A DNA stretch of 19,037 bases from Promethearchaeota archaeon. Lineage in GTDB: Archaea > Asgardarchaeota > Lokiarchaeia > Sigynarchaeales > SOKP01. Location: contig JAHLWT010000298.1 of NCBI GenBank assembly GCA_019057775.1, positions 1 through 19,037 on the forward strand, read 5' to 3'. The notes under the pieces were generated by a model. That model ran no database searches. It saw nothing but the letters and a program-made list of their open reading frames with translations, and was not told the DNA's origin. The translations under genes and the position numbers were made by a program. Shown piece by piece: positions 7,952-14,503 of the stretch (its first letter is position 1; the number at the start of each line of letters is the position of its first letter).

Positions 7952-8446
7952 ATGAATATAGATTTAAGTTTATATAATTCAATTAAAAAAGCAGGAATAG
8001 ACCTAATCCTTTCTTTACCTTGCATTATGCTAAAAGATTTATTGACTGTGATAGAAGAGAGAAAGGAAATTCAACATATCCCTATCACTAGAGAAGAAGA
8101 AGGAGTAGGAATCGCTGCTGGTGCGTATTTAGGAGGAAAAACACCTGCAATTTTAATGCAAAACTCAGGTCTTGGTAATTCAATTAATGCAATAAAGTCT
8201 CTTTTACATTTATATAGAATTCCAGTAGTTTTTATAATGAGTCATAGAGGTGCAGAAGGAGAGAAAATTTTGGCCCAAATTCCAATGGGTCAACTAACTC
8301 CCGATTTATTAGATCTTTTAAATATTCAAAAGTTTATTGTCAATTCAAAAGAGGATATCAGAAAAATACCTTGGGCAATTAATACTAGTATAGAATCAAA
8401 ATCTTCAGTAGGAATTGTTTTGCAGAAGAAGTTATGGAGTGGTTAG
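7952..8446 (+). CDS. comD: sulfopyruvate decarboxylase-like, alpha subunit (ComD)
   Basis: A 164-residue thiamine-diphosphate PYR domain, the size of methanogen ComD. With ComE it decarboxylates 3-sulfopyruvate to sulfoacetaldehyde, a step of coenzyme M synthesis. Seen directly: REEEGVGIAAGAYLGGKTPA (47-66), carrying the glutamate expected to activate thiamine, 'LMQNSGLGNSINA' (68-80) and 'SHRGAEGE' (97-104), all characteristic of ComD and phosphonopyruvate decarboxylases. The split into separate small alpha and beta chains favours ComDE over single-chain phosphonopyruvate decarboxylase, but the true substrate cannot be fixed from sequence. The start is ATG at 7952 with a weak GAAGAT site. 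comE follows after two bases. No other coenzyme M gene (comA, comB, comC) is in the window. Confidence 0.82.
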   Translation: MNIDLSLYNSIKKAGIDLILSLPCIMLKDLLTVIEERKEIQHIPITREEEGVGIAAGAYLGGKTPAILMQNSGLGNSINAIKSLLHLYRIPVVFIMSHRGAEGEKILAQIPMGQLTPDLLDLLNIQKFIVNSKEDIRKIPWAINTSIESKSSVGIVLQKKLWSG

Positions 8447-8448
8447 AA

Positions 8449-9009
8449 ATGAAACGATTTGATGCGATTAACAAAATTGTAAAGGCTCTAAGTAATGAAC
8501 TCGTAGTATGTAATCTCGGAACTCCATCTAGAGAACTTTATCATATTAAGGATAGAGAAAGAACTTTTTATATGCTCGGATCGATGGGTCTTGCCTCTTC
8601 TATAGCTTTTGGGCTATCGATTTCAAAACCTGATGAAAAAGTATTATGTATTGATGGGGACGGAGCTTTATTAATGAATCTTGGAAGTTTAGCCACGATA
8701 GCAAATAATAAACCAGAGAATTTAACTTTAGTGGTTATAGACAATTCCAGCTATGGTTCTACAGGAAATCAACGAACCTATACAAGTGATAGGACAAAAT
8801 TAGAAATTATTGCTAAAGGTGCAGGATTTGAATCAATTACATTTATCAATAGTGAAGATAAAATAGTTACAATTTTAAATAGTCTAGGTAAAGGTTGTCA
8901 TTTTGTCCTGATAAAAACACAACCTGGAAATGCTAAAGTAGAAAATATACCATTAAATCCAGAGAAATTAAAAGAGAGATTTATGAAATCCTTTTTAATT
9001 AAAACATAA
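8449..9009 (+). CDS. comE: sulfopyruvate decarboxylase-like, beta subunit (ComE)
   Basis: The thiamine-diphosphate-binding (PP) half of the decarboxylase, 186 residues. The cofactor motif starts at G70-D71-G72 and is closed by D98-N99 in 'VVIDNSSYGSTGNQ' (95-108). Upstream are 'NLGTPSRELY' (22-31) and 'FYMLGSMGLASSI' (40-52), characteristic of ComE. I chose ATG at 8449 because GGAG (8436-8439) lies nine bases upstream and the protein then begins MKRFDAIN, like known ComE. An in-frame ATG at 8434 would overlap the end of comD and add five residues. The active site should form at the ComD-ComE interface. A 108-base gap separates it from the JAMM gene, so cotranscription is uncertain. Confidence 0.84.
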   Translation: MKRFDAINKIVKALSNELVVCNLGTPSRELYHIKDRERTFYMLGSMGLASSIAFGLSISKPDEKVLCIDGDGALLMNLGSLATIANNKPENLTLVVIDNSSYGSTGNQRTYTSDRTKLEIIAKGAGFESITFINSEDKIVTILNSLGKGCHFVLIKTQPGNAKVENIPLNPEKLKERFMKSFLIKT

Positions 9010-9117
9010 ATAGAAATTCGACCATTTTTCCCTAAATTAATAGTTAATTTTAATTAAGAAAATCTTTATTATTTTTCTAGTAATAAAAACCAAATCTATG
9101 TAAGAATAAGGAAATGT

Positions 9118-10713
9118 ATGAAAATGTCTAAGGAATTTGATAAAAAGGTTAATGAAAAAGAATCTAAAGAAGATTTTTCAAATAATTCTCATTCTGGTGA
9201 TTTACCAAAAGAAAAAATAGGTAAACCAGTCGTAATTAAAGCAGATGCCTATAAAACAATAATTTTATATGCGAGTAGATATGCAAATCAATCAATCAAA
9301 CCCGAGGATTGGAAGGAGATCTATGGAGTTTTAATAGGTTCTGCTACAGATGAGTTAGTTTTAGTTGAAGCTGCTGAAGCTCTTACATTTGGTCATTCTA
9401 CAGATGTTCAATTAGATCAAAAACATTACATCTTTATTGATGAAATTCAACAGAAATTGGATGATGAAGGAAAGGGATACTACATGGTCGGTTGGTTTCA
9501 CACTCACCCTGGTTTGAATTTGTTCTTTTCCTATATCGATATTCTTAACCAGCTTGGGTTTCAACAAAACAACCCTGATTTCTGCGGTTTAGTATTTGAC
9601 CATACCCTTTTAGGAAAGAAAAAACAGGAAAAAATTGGAGAGCACCTCCTCACAAAATATGACACTGGTTTTGAGATCTACCGTTTAACTGATGTAAATA
9701 TGGATATCAATGCTCCTGATTATGATAATAATTATCATAAAGTTGATTATATTGTAGATGGATTAAATAAGTATTTTTTTGCAAATGTCTTATCAGAATT
9801 GTCAGCTTTAGTAACTGAAGGAAAACCTCTTCAATCTGCTTACGGAGAGGGAATTAAACCAAAAATCAATGATCATGAGCATTTAAAATCAAAGTTAGAA
9901 GATAACACAGACATTCCATCACTTTTCCCGGATTTAGATGAAAGTCATAAAAATGAGCTTTTAACAGAAATACCAATGAACGATGAAATCGCTTTTGCTG
10001 TAAATGAGTTCTCCTATGGGGAAGTAAAAGTAAAAAAAGTCCAACTTGAATTAAATATAAAGGAAGAAGCGGAACAATTAATCTATGAAGGCAATCAAGC
10101 ATTTAGCAATAAGGATGCATTTACAGGTATTGAGAAATTCAGAAAAGGTATTCAAAGATTTAAACAAATACGAGACTTTGATAGAGTCTTAGACTTACTA
10201 AGGATAGTATCCCAACAATGTATTTCAAATGAACACCTAATTTTTGCTGAAGAATTTGCCAATGATTTATTTACGATTGCAACTGAAAAAAATCAAATTT
10301 TCTATTTAGGTGTTGCAAATTACATTATGGGATATCTACTTCTAAAGAAGGATGATAATCTTTTACTAAAAGATGGATTAAATAAAATTCAAGATGCTGC
10401 TATCAATTTTGAAAAAGTAGGTGATTTTGCTGGAGCAGGAATGTGTTTCAACAAAATAGGAACAATATATCATTCAAAACTTAATAAGATAGAAAATGCT
10501 TGCCTTTTTTTTCGTGCTGCAATAGAAAACTATAATAAAGCAATTTTGAAAGTCCATCCATTAAGAACGTCATTTTGGAATAAACCTGAATTACTGATTC
10601 AGAAAATTGTAGAATTGAGAGATATGGTAAATTATATAATTCCTAATTTAAATAACATTGAATTAAAAAATAAGATTGTTAGTGATCTAAGAAACTTGCA
10701 TTACAATTTTTGA
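9118..10713 (+). CDS. JAMM/MPN+ metalloprotease fused to helical-repeat domain
   Basis: A 531-residue two-domain protein. Residues 1-36 are charged and probably disordered. Residues about 37-235 form an MPN+ domain with a complete JAMM zinc site: E67 in KEIYG, H128 and H130 in GWFHTHPG, S138 and D141 in FSYIDI, the signature HxHPx6SxxD. This is the chemistry of isopeptidases such as Rpn11, CSN5 and AMSH and of archaeal JAMM1 proteases, so a role in removing ubiquitin-like modifiers is plausible. Residues 236-310 are a linker. Residues about 312-530 are helical TPR- or alpha-SNAP-like repeats (for example 'EGNQAFSNKDAFTGIEKFRK', 'GDFAGAGMCFNKIGTIYHS'). No transmembrane segment is seen. ATG at 9118 has AAGGA five bases upstream; ATG at 9124 is possible. 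The zinc-finger gene follows on the same strand. Confidence 0.87.
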   Translation: MKMSKEFDKKVNEKESKEDFSNNSHSGDLPKEKIGKPVVIKADAYKTIILYASRYANQSIKPEDWKEIYGVLIGSATDELVLVEAAEALTFGHSTDVQLDQKHYIFIDEIQQKLDDEGKGYYMVGWFHTHPGLNLFFSYIDILNQLGFQQNNPDFCGLVFDHTLLGKKKQEKIGEHLLTKYDTGFEIYRLTDVNMDINAPDYDNNYHKVDYIVDGLNKYFFANVLSELSALVTEGKPLQSAYGEGIKPKINDHEHLKSKLEDNTDIPSLFPDLDESHKNELLTEIPMNDEIAFAVNEFSYGEVKVKKVQLELNIKEEAEQLIYEGNQAFSNKDAFTGIEKFRKGIQRFKQIRDFDRVLDLLRIVSQQCISNEHLIFAEEFANDLFTIATEKNQIFYLGVANYIMGYLLLKKDDNLLLKDGLNKIQDAAINFEKVGDFAGAGMCFNKIGTIYHSKLNKIENACLFFRAAIENYNKAILKVHPLRTSFWNKPELLIQKIVELRDMVNYIIPNLNNIELKNKIVSDLRNLHYNF

Positions 10714-10817
10714 AAATTATGGAATATTTAATAAACTCTAATTGTTAATCCAAAATACATAAAAATTAAATTTTAGGTTTAATTTATTTGCATACTTATT
10801 TTTGTAAAAATGTGTGT

Positions 10818-10823
10818 GTGATC
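10818..10823 (+). promoter_or_regulatory. Shine-Dalgarno GTGATC before an ATT codon
   Basis: GTGATC matches the part of the archaeal 16S 3' end beyond the usual GGAGG core. It lies four bases before ATT at 10828, the spacing expected for this portion of the pairing. It is the main evidence that the zinc-finger gene starts there. The site overlaps a (TG)5 run and an in-frame TGA (10819-10821). Confidence 0.45.
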
Positions 10824-10827
10824 TAAA

Positions 10828-11505
10828 ATTCCCCGTCGAAAAACGAAAATTAATTATACAAGAAAAATAGCTTGTAAACATCTTGAACCAAAGGGGGATA
10901 TAAGCTACAGTTTTCAACCAATGTGCTATTGTCCTACTCGAGAATTGACACTAGGGACAAGGGCTTATGTTTGTCAAGTATGTAACTTATATTCGCCAAC
11001 GAAAAATAATCGAAGGTTTTCTGAAGTATATGAAGAGAGCAAAAAAGTAGCAGAAAAGAAAATTAAAGATAGTGAAATCAAAGCAGGAGAAATCAAAATC
11101 GTAGGTGAAACAAGCGATGATGAAATAGATTTAACTATTGATGAATTTGAGGAAGAAATTGAGGAAGAACCTAAAAAATTTGAAAAGAGAAAAGCGGGAA
11201 AAACTGAATTAGGAGATTCAGAAGAAATTGCTGAAGTTGAGTGTCCTTTCTGTGGTGAATTATTCGATGATCTTCGATCTCACATCCAAAATTGTGAATT
11301 TGCCCCTGATGATGCCAGCATTAGTGATATACTACCTGTAAAGAAAAAGAGAAAGAAAAAAGTTAGTGAAACAGGTAAAAAAGGTGAAAAGAAAGAAATA
11401 AAGACTCAGAATTGTCCATATTGTGGAAAGTCTTTCCAGAGATTAGGACGTCATTTAAATTCTTGCCCAAAAAAACCAGCAGATGCTGCTGATGAAGAAA
11501 ACTAA
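10828..11505 (+). CDS. zinc-ribbon and twin C2HC zinc-finger protein
   Basis: A zinc protein of 225 residues if it starts at ATT (10828), or 194 from ATG at 10921. I favour ATT: the reading frame upstream of that ATG encodes PRRKTKINYTRK and then ACKH, which supplies further zinc ligands, and GTGATC sits four bases upstream. The N-terminus holds C16/H18, C33, C35, C49 and C52, a likely zinc ribbon. A long Glu/Lys-rich linker follows (about 60-135). Two C-terminal fingers share CX2CX9HX3C: C139, C142, H152, C156 and C196, C199, H209, C213. Between them is a basic cluster, KKKRKKK (172-178). The fingers resemble C2HC/UBZ-type fingers, which bind ubiquitin or nucleic acid; which one applies here is unknown. 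Neighbours are the JAMM gene and a radical SAM gene. Confidence 0.75.
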   Translation: MPRRKTKINYTRKIACKHLEPKGDISYSFQPMCYCPTRELTLGTRAYVCQVCNLYSPTKNNRRFSEVYEESKKVAEKKIKDSEIKAGEIKIVGETSDDEIDLTIDEFEEEIEEEPKKFEKRKAGKTELGDSEEIAEVECPFCGELFDDLRSHIQNCEFAPDDASISDILPVKKKRKKKVSETGKKGEKKEIKTQNCPYCGKSFQRLGRHLNSCPKKPADAADEEN

Positions 11506-11552
11506 CGTATTATCACTTTACATCATAATACTAACATAATTTAATATAAGTA

Positions 11553-12476
11553 ATGTTAAAAGGAAAAGAGATTTATTATTGTAAACCTGTATTTCGGCCT
11601 CCAAGTGAAGGTAAATCACTGCTAATTCAAGTCACAGAAGGGTGCAGTTTTAAATGTGATTTCTGCATGTCTAACTTACGTAAGAAATTTCTCATAAGAG
11701 AATTTGAAGATATCAAAAAGGATTTAGATATTGCCAAACAAATTTATGGTCAGTATGTAAAAAGGATTTTCCTATTAGATGGAAATGCAATGGTCACGCC
11801 TACAGAAAAACTACTTGAAATACTTACCTATATTAATGAGATTTTTCCTTATTTGGAGAGATGCGGAGTTTATTCTCATGCGAAAGATATTCTTAAGAAA
11901 TCAGAGATGCAACTAGAAACTTTATCTAACGCGGGATTAAAGATTGCATATGTAGGATTTGAATCTGGATATGACAAATTACTGACAGATATACATAAGC
12001 ATGCAACCAAAGCCGATTATATTAATGCTTCAAAAAAATTAATGAATGCAAATATTACTCTCTCAGCGACATTGATTAATGGTTTAGGGGGAGCTAATAA
12101 TCCAGAAATCTCAATATCACATGCTAAAGAATCTGCTAATCTAGTTAATGAGATATGTCCGCAAGATGAGAGGGATTGGTATATTTCATTCCTCACTCTC
12201 ATGATCCCATCAGGGACTGAATTGTTAAAAAAGAAATTGAAGGGAGAGTTTCAAGAAATGTCTTCTATAGACATTCTAAATGAATTAAAATACTTCATTG
12301 AAAATATCAGTTTTGACAATAAAAATGCCAATTGTATATTCCGATGTAACCATGCATCAAATTACCTACCAATTAAAGGGATTTTAGAAGGAGATAAAAA
12401 AGAAATTCTGGAAGTTATCAATTATGGCATCGATAACTCCGATATTTTACGACCAGATTTTTATAGAGCCTTATAA
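11553..12476 (+). CDS. radical SAM enzyme with CX3CX2C motif
   Basis: A 307-residue radical SAM protein, paralogous to the one at 211-1119. The N-terminus has FRPPSEGKSLLIQVTEGCS; cluster cysteines are C31, C35 and C38 with canonical CX3CX2C spacing, one residue shorter than the paralogue. Other landmarks are LLDGNAMVTPTEKL (74-87), 'AYVGFESGYD' (132-141), 'INGLGG' (175-180) and C-terminal RCNHASNYLPIKG (264-276), a signature I associate with this uncharacterised radical SAM family. No auxiliary cluster domain is present, so a small-molecule or tRNA-type reaction is possible, but no substrate can be assigned. The gene starts 47 bases after the zinc-finger gene, so the two may be cotranscribed. 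The downstream gene converges with only 12 bases between stops. Confidence 0.86.
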   Translation: MLKGKEIYYCKPVFRPPSEGKSLLIQVTEGCSFKCDFCMSNLRKKFLIREFEDIKKDLDIAKQIYGQYVKRIFLLDGNAMVTPTEKLLEILTYINEIFPYLERCGVYSHAKDILKKSEMQLETLSNAGLKIAYVGFESGYDKLLTDIHKHATKADYINASKKLMNANITLSATLINGLGGANNPEISISHAKESANLVNEICPQDERDWYISFLTLMIPSGTELLKKKLKGEFQEMSSIDILNELKYFIENISFDNKNANCIFRCNHASNYLPIKGILEGDKKEILEVINYGIDNSDILRPDFYRAL

Positions 12477-12488
12477 AAGATTTGATTA

Positions 12489-13238
12489 TTAAAATTGTTG
12501 ATGCTTAAAAATTATTTCTTGAGTAGAAGGTATATAATCTTTAATAGGACTTCTATGTTGGTTTTTTATTAAAGTGATAAAATTGAGCAATCTTTCTTGG
12601 TTAATTTCCATTCTTTTAGATAATTCTGAAAGTGAAAGTTTATCACATCCTTTTGAAAATTCGAATAGTCTATTGTTAATTAGACTTTTATAAATAGATG
12701 ATATTAATACCTTTAAGTTGGGAAAATCTTCAGATTTTATATCTCTTACAAAATCGAAAATTTTATCCGAAGCATCATGATAATTCAATACTTTATAACA
12801 ACTGAGGATCTCATAGATTTTTTTTATAAACCTGAAATAATTATTAATACTTGAACTTATATCCATAAGATTGTATTCATTTAAATTTTTATCAATGTCA
12901 TTTTTTAACATTGCTAATAATTTTGAGAAATTTTCTAGATTTGATTCATTGAGTCTTTCCTTTAAAAGATTGTGAAAACGTCTTTCATAAAGCATTCTAT
13001 ATTTTGACAATTCAACCTTTAGTTTATCTCGTAATTCATCAAATTCAAGAATTTGTTCATCTAAACCAAAATAGCTTTGGTGTTCATCAATTAAAATTTT
13101 TGCTGATTTAACTTTCTCAGATGCGGAATTAATCTCTCCTTCATCGATCTTCTTTAAAATAATAGATTTATAAAAATCTAATTCTTCAATAAGATCCTTC
13201 TTATCTTTATAAGATTCTAAATTAGAATTGAAATCCAT
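12489..13238 (-). CDS. helical protein, possible C-terminal winged helix
   Basis: A 249-residue protein I do not recognise. Residues 1-180 are almost entirely charged amphipathic helix, likely coiled coil (such as 'FDELRDKLKVELSKYRMLYE'). Residues about 187-245 have the layout of a winged helix: 'RLFEFSKGCDKLSLSELSKR' then 'MEINQERLLNFITLIKNQ' and a short strand 'QEIIF'. Helices followed by a winged helix recall PCI-domain subunits and several Asgard regulators, but the similarity is only in pattern. There is no transmembrane segment and no metal site (two isolated cysteines). The start is ATG at 13238 with no clear ribosome binding site. The gene is monocistronic, preceded by the 354-base gap and convergent with the radical SAM gene. 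Confidence 0.72.
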   Translation of the reverse strand: MDFNSNLESYKDKKDLIEELDFYKSIILKKIDEGEINSASEKVKSAKILIDEHQSYFGLDEQILEFDELRDKLKVELSKYRMLYERRFHNLLKERLNESNLENFSKLLAMLKNDIDKNLNEYNLMDISSSINNYFRFIKKIYEILSCYKVLNYHDASDKIFDFVRDIKSEDFPNLKVLISSIYKSLINNRLFEFSKGCDKLSLSELSKRMEINQERLLNFITLIKNQHRSPIKDYIPSTQEIIFKHQQF

Positions 13239-13592
13239 TTCATATTAACTAAAAATATATTCTTATATCTAATTAAAATAGTTACTAAATTTAAATTTAA
13301 TATTATTGGTTTAATAAAAAACCGATCTTCTTCATAAAATGATTTGAGGCGTTCCATCTCGGATTAAATGGCTCAAATACTAACCATCGAAGCTATATAA
13401 ATTGAAATAGCACTATAGCATGTATCGTTTTTAAAATTTAACTCAAATTACTTGTTTACAGTAAGTTATATGAAGTAATCTTAGAAGAAAAATAGAGATA
13501 TATTAATTTAGAATAGTAATCTTTGAAAATCTATATCTAAAAGGTTCTAAATGACTTTTAGAAAAAAATTAATAAAAGTAAGAAATAATTTT
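13239..13592. other. 354-base gene-free region with hairpins
   Basis: No open frame worth calling is seen. The region is A+T-rich but includes a relatively G+C-rich core (13345-13375) and three inverted repeats. ATTGGTTT/AAACCGAT (13305-13326) is an eight-pair stem with one G-U pair and a six-base loop. ATTTGAG/CTCAAAT (13342-13378) encloses CCAT/ATGG with a ten-base loop and a five-base bulge. TTCTAAA/TTTAGAA lies at 13545-13563. It probably holds the membrane operon's 3' end, the promoter of the gene at 12489-13238, and possibly a small RNA. Confidence 0.4.
13545..13563 (-). terminator. possible terminator of the membrane operon
   Basis: TTCTAAA-loop of five-TTTAGAA forms a seven-pair hairpin 30 bases beyond the last stop of the operon (13593). 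On the minus strand T-rich runs flank it (TTTTTTT just before, CCTTTT just after). It fits a terminator or RNA 3'-end structure, with modest support. Confidence 0.3.
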
Positions 13593-13991
13593 TTAATTGC
13601 GGGCCCCACATAACGGGCAAATTTCAGAATCCCCTATAGGGTTGCCGCAATCTTTACAACGTTTAATTTCATCAATGATATCCTTCTCTCCAGAAACCTC
13701 TCCTTTATCTTCTAGTACTTCAATTTTATCAATACTTTTTGAAAAGATAGATCCTTTCCTATCACCTGGCCAAATAATATTAACAATAATCCCAGATACT
13801 ACAAGTATGACACAGATAATAATATAAAAAGTATAATCAGTGCTAAAGTTGTCTCTCAGGAACTCCATACCAACAGTAATCCACCCCACCATCCACTCTC
13901 CTATTGGAGAAATAATTGGTTTCAAGAATAAGAGAATAGAACCAATGATATTAGCCAATGTTTGTAAAGCTTCAATTGTTTGATATATCAA
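13593..13991 (-). CDS. membrane-anchored zinc-ribbon protein
   Basis: A 132-residue protein with one or two membrane segments (about 8-30, and clearly 53-74) and a cytoplasmic-type tail ending in a zinc ribbon: C112, C115, C125 and C128 in CKDCGNPIGDSEICPLCG. Membrane proteins with a short terminal zinc ribbon are common in archaea; their functions are mostly unknown. The start is TTG at 13991, chosen because GAGGTGA (14007-14001) lies nine bases upstream and no ATG is better placed. It is the last gene of a three-gene operon, 18 bases after the stop of the four-helix membrane protein. It probably interacts with that protein, by context only. Confidence 0.78.
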   Translation of the reverse strand: MIYQTIEALQTLANIIGSILLFLKPIISPIGEWMVGWITVGMEFLRDNFSTDYTFYIIICVILVVSGIIVNIIWPGDRKGSIFSKSIDKIEVLEDKGEVSGEKDIIDEIKRCKDCGNPIGDSEICPLCGARN

Positions 13992-14009
13992 TTTTTTTAT
14001 TCACCTCTT

Positions 14010-14489
14010 CTATTCTTTCATTCGATTTTCTCGAATTTTCTTTCTATTTATTGTAAAATCAATGATATCGTACACTTTAAGAACTATTGTAAGGAAATAA
14101 AGGCCCATGTACATAAGAATCATCTGTTGAACGTTTAGTGTCATTACACCAAAATCAACAATTATAAACGATAATACAGCTGCCCCAGAAAACTTATAAC
14201 TCCATAGATAAAGACAATTTACAAGAACTTGTATCAAGGCGAATATAGCTCTTCTTATTGATTGCTTTGGTGAAGAGAATGTAAAAAAAGCGAATCCACT
14301 TATCATTAAACCAAAAGCAACAATCCAGAAAACAATATTATTATAGTCTTGTTGTTCAAAATCTAATGGTAATCCTTGAATCACGAAATTAAAAAGCAGC
14401 GTGAACGTTGCTAAAGGAATAACAATAGTTGTCACGACATAAATCGCAGTGAAAATAGTCCCTCTAACCATATTTTTAACAGATCCCAT
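14010..14489 (-). CDS. four-helix integral membrane protein
   Basis: A 159-residue hydrophobic protein of unknown function. Membrane segments are at about 11-37, 51-71, 79-97 and 104-138 (the last may be two), with a basic C-terminal tail (NRKKIRENRMKE). I see no transport or catalytic signature, no cysteine pair and no conserved acidic residue within a helix that would define a family. The start is ATG at 14489, preceded eight bases upstream by a strong AGGAGGGA whose first bases overlap the stop of the upstream gene (TAGGAGGG). It is the middle gene of the operon 15074 to 13593. Confidence 0.8.
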   Translation of the reverse strand: MGSVKNMVRGTIFTAIYVVTTIVIPLATFTLLFNFVIQGLPLDFEQQDYNNIVFWIVAFGLMISGFAFFTFSSPKQSIRRAIFALIQVLVNCLYLWSYKFSGAAVLSFIIVDFGVMTLNVQQMILMYMGLYFLTIVLKVYDIIDFTINRKKIRENRMKE

Positions 14490-14495
14490 TTTGAT

Positions 14496-14503
14496 TCCCT
14501 CCT
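14496..14503 (-). promoter_or_regulatory. Shine-Dalgarno AGGAGGGA overlapping a stop codon
   Basis: On the minus strand TAGGAGGGA combines the stop of the sequon-rich protein (TAG, 14504-14502) with the ribosome binding site of the four-helix protein. This supports translational coupling within the membrane operon. Confidence 0.7.

Noticed and set aside
7952..9009. Evidence for methanogenesis
   Set aside because: comDE alone does not show it; no methyl-coenzyme M reductase or other methanogenesis gene is in the window.
10810..10821. Selenocysteine at the TGA upstream of the zinc-finger frame
   Set aside because: Asgard archaea can use selenocysteine, but a Sec at residue 4 of a three-codon stub would be odd, the TGA falls inside a good Shine-Dalgarno match, and no SECIS-like structure was found. 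ATT initiation is simpler.
13341..13380. tRNA or C/D box guide RNA in the gene-free gap
   Set aside because: No cloverleaf, no T-loop GTTCRANTC, and no RTGATGA/CTGA box pair; only a bulged hairpin can be supported.
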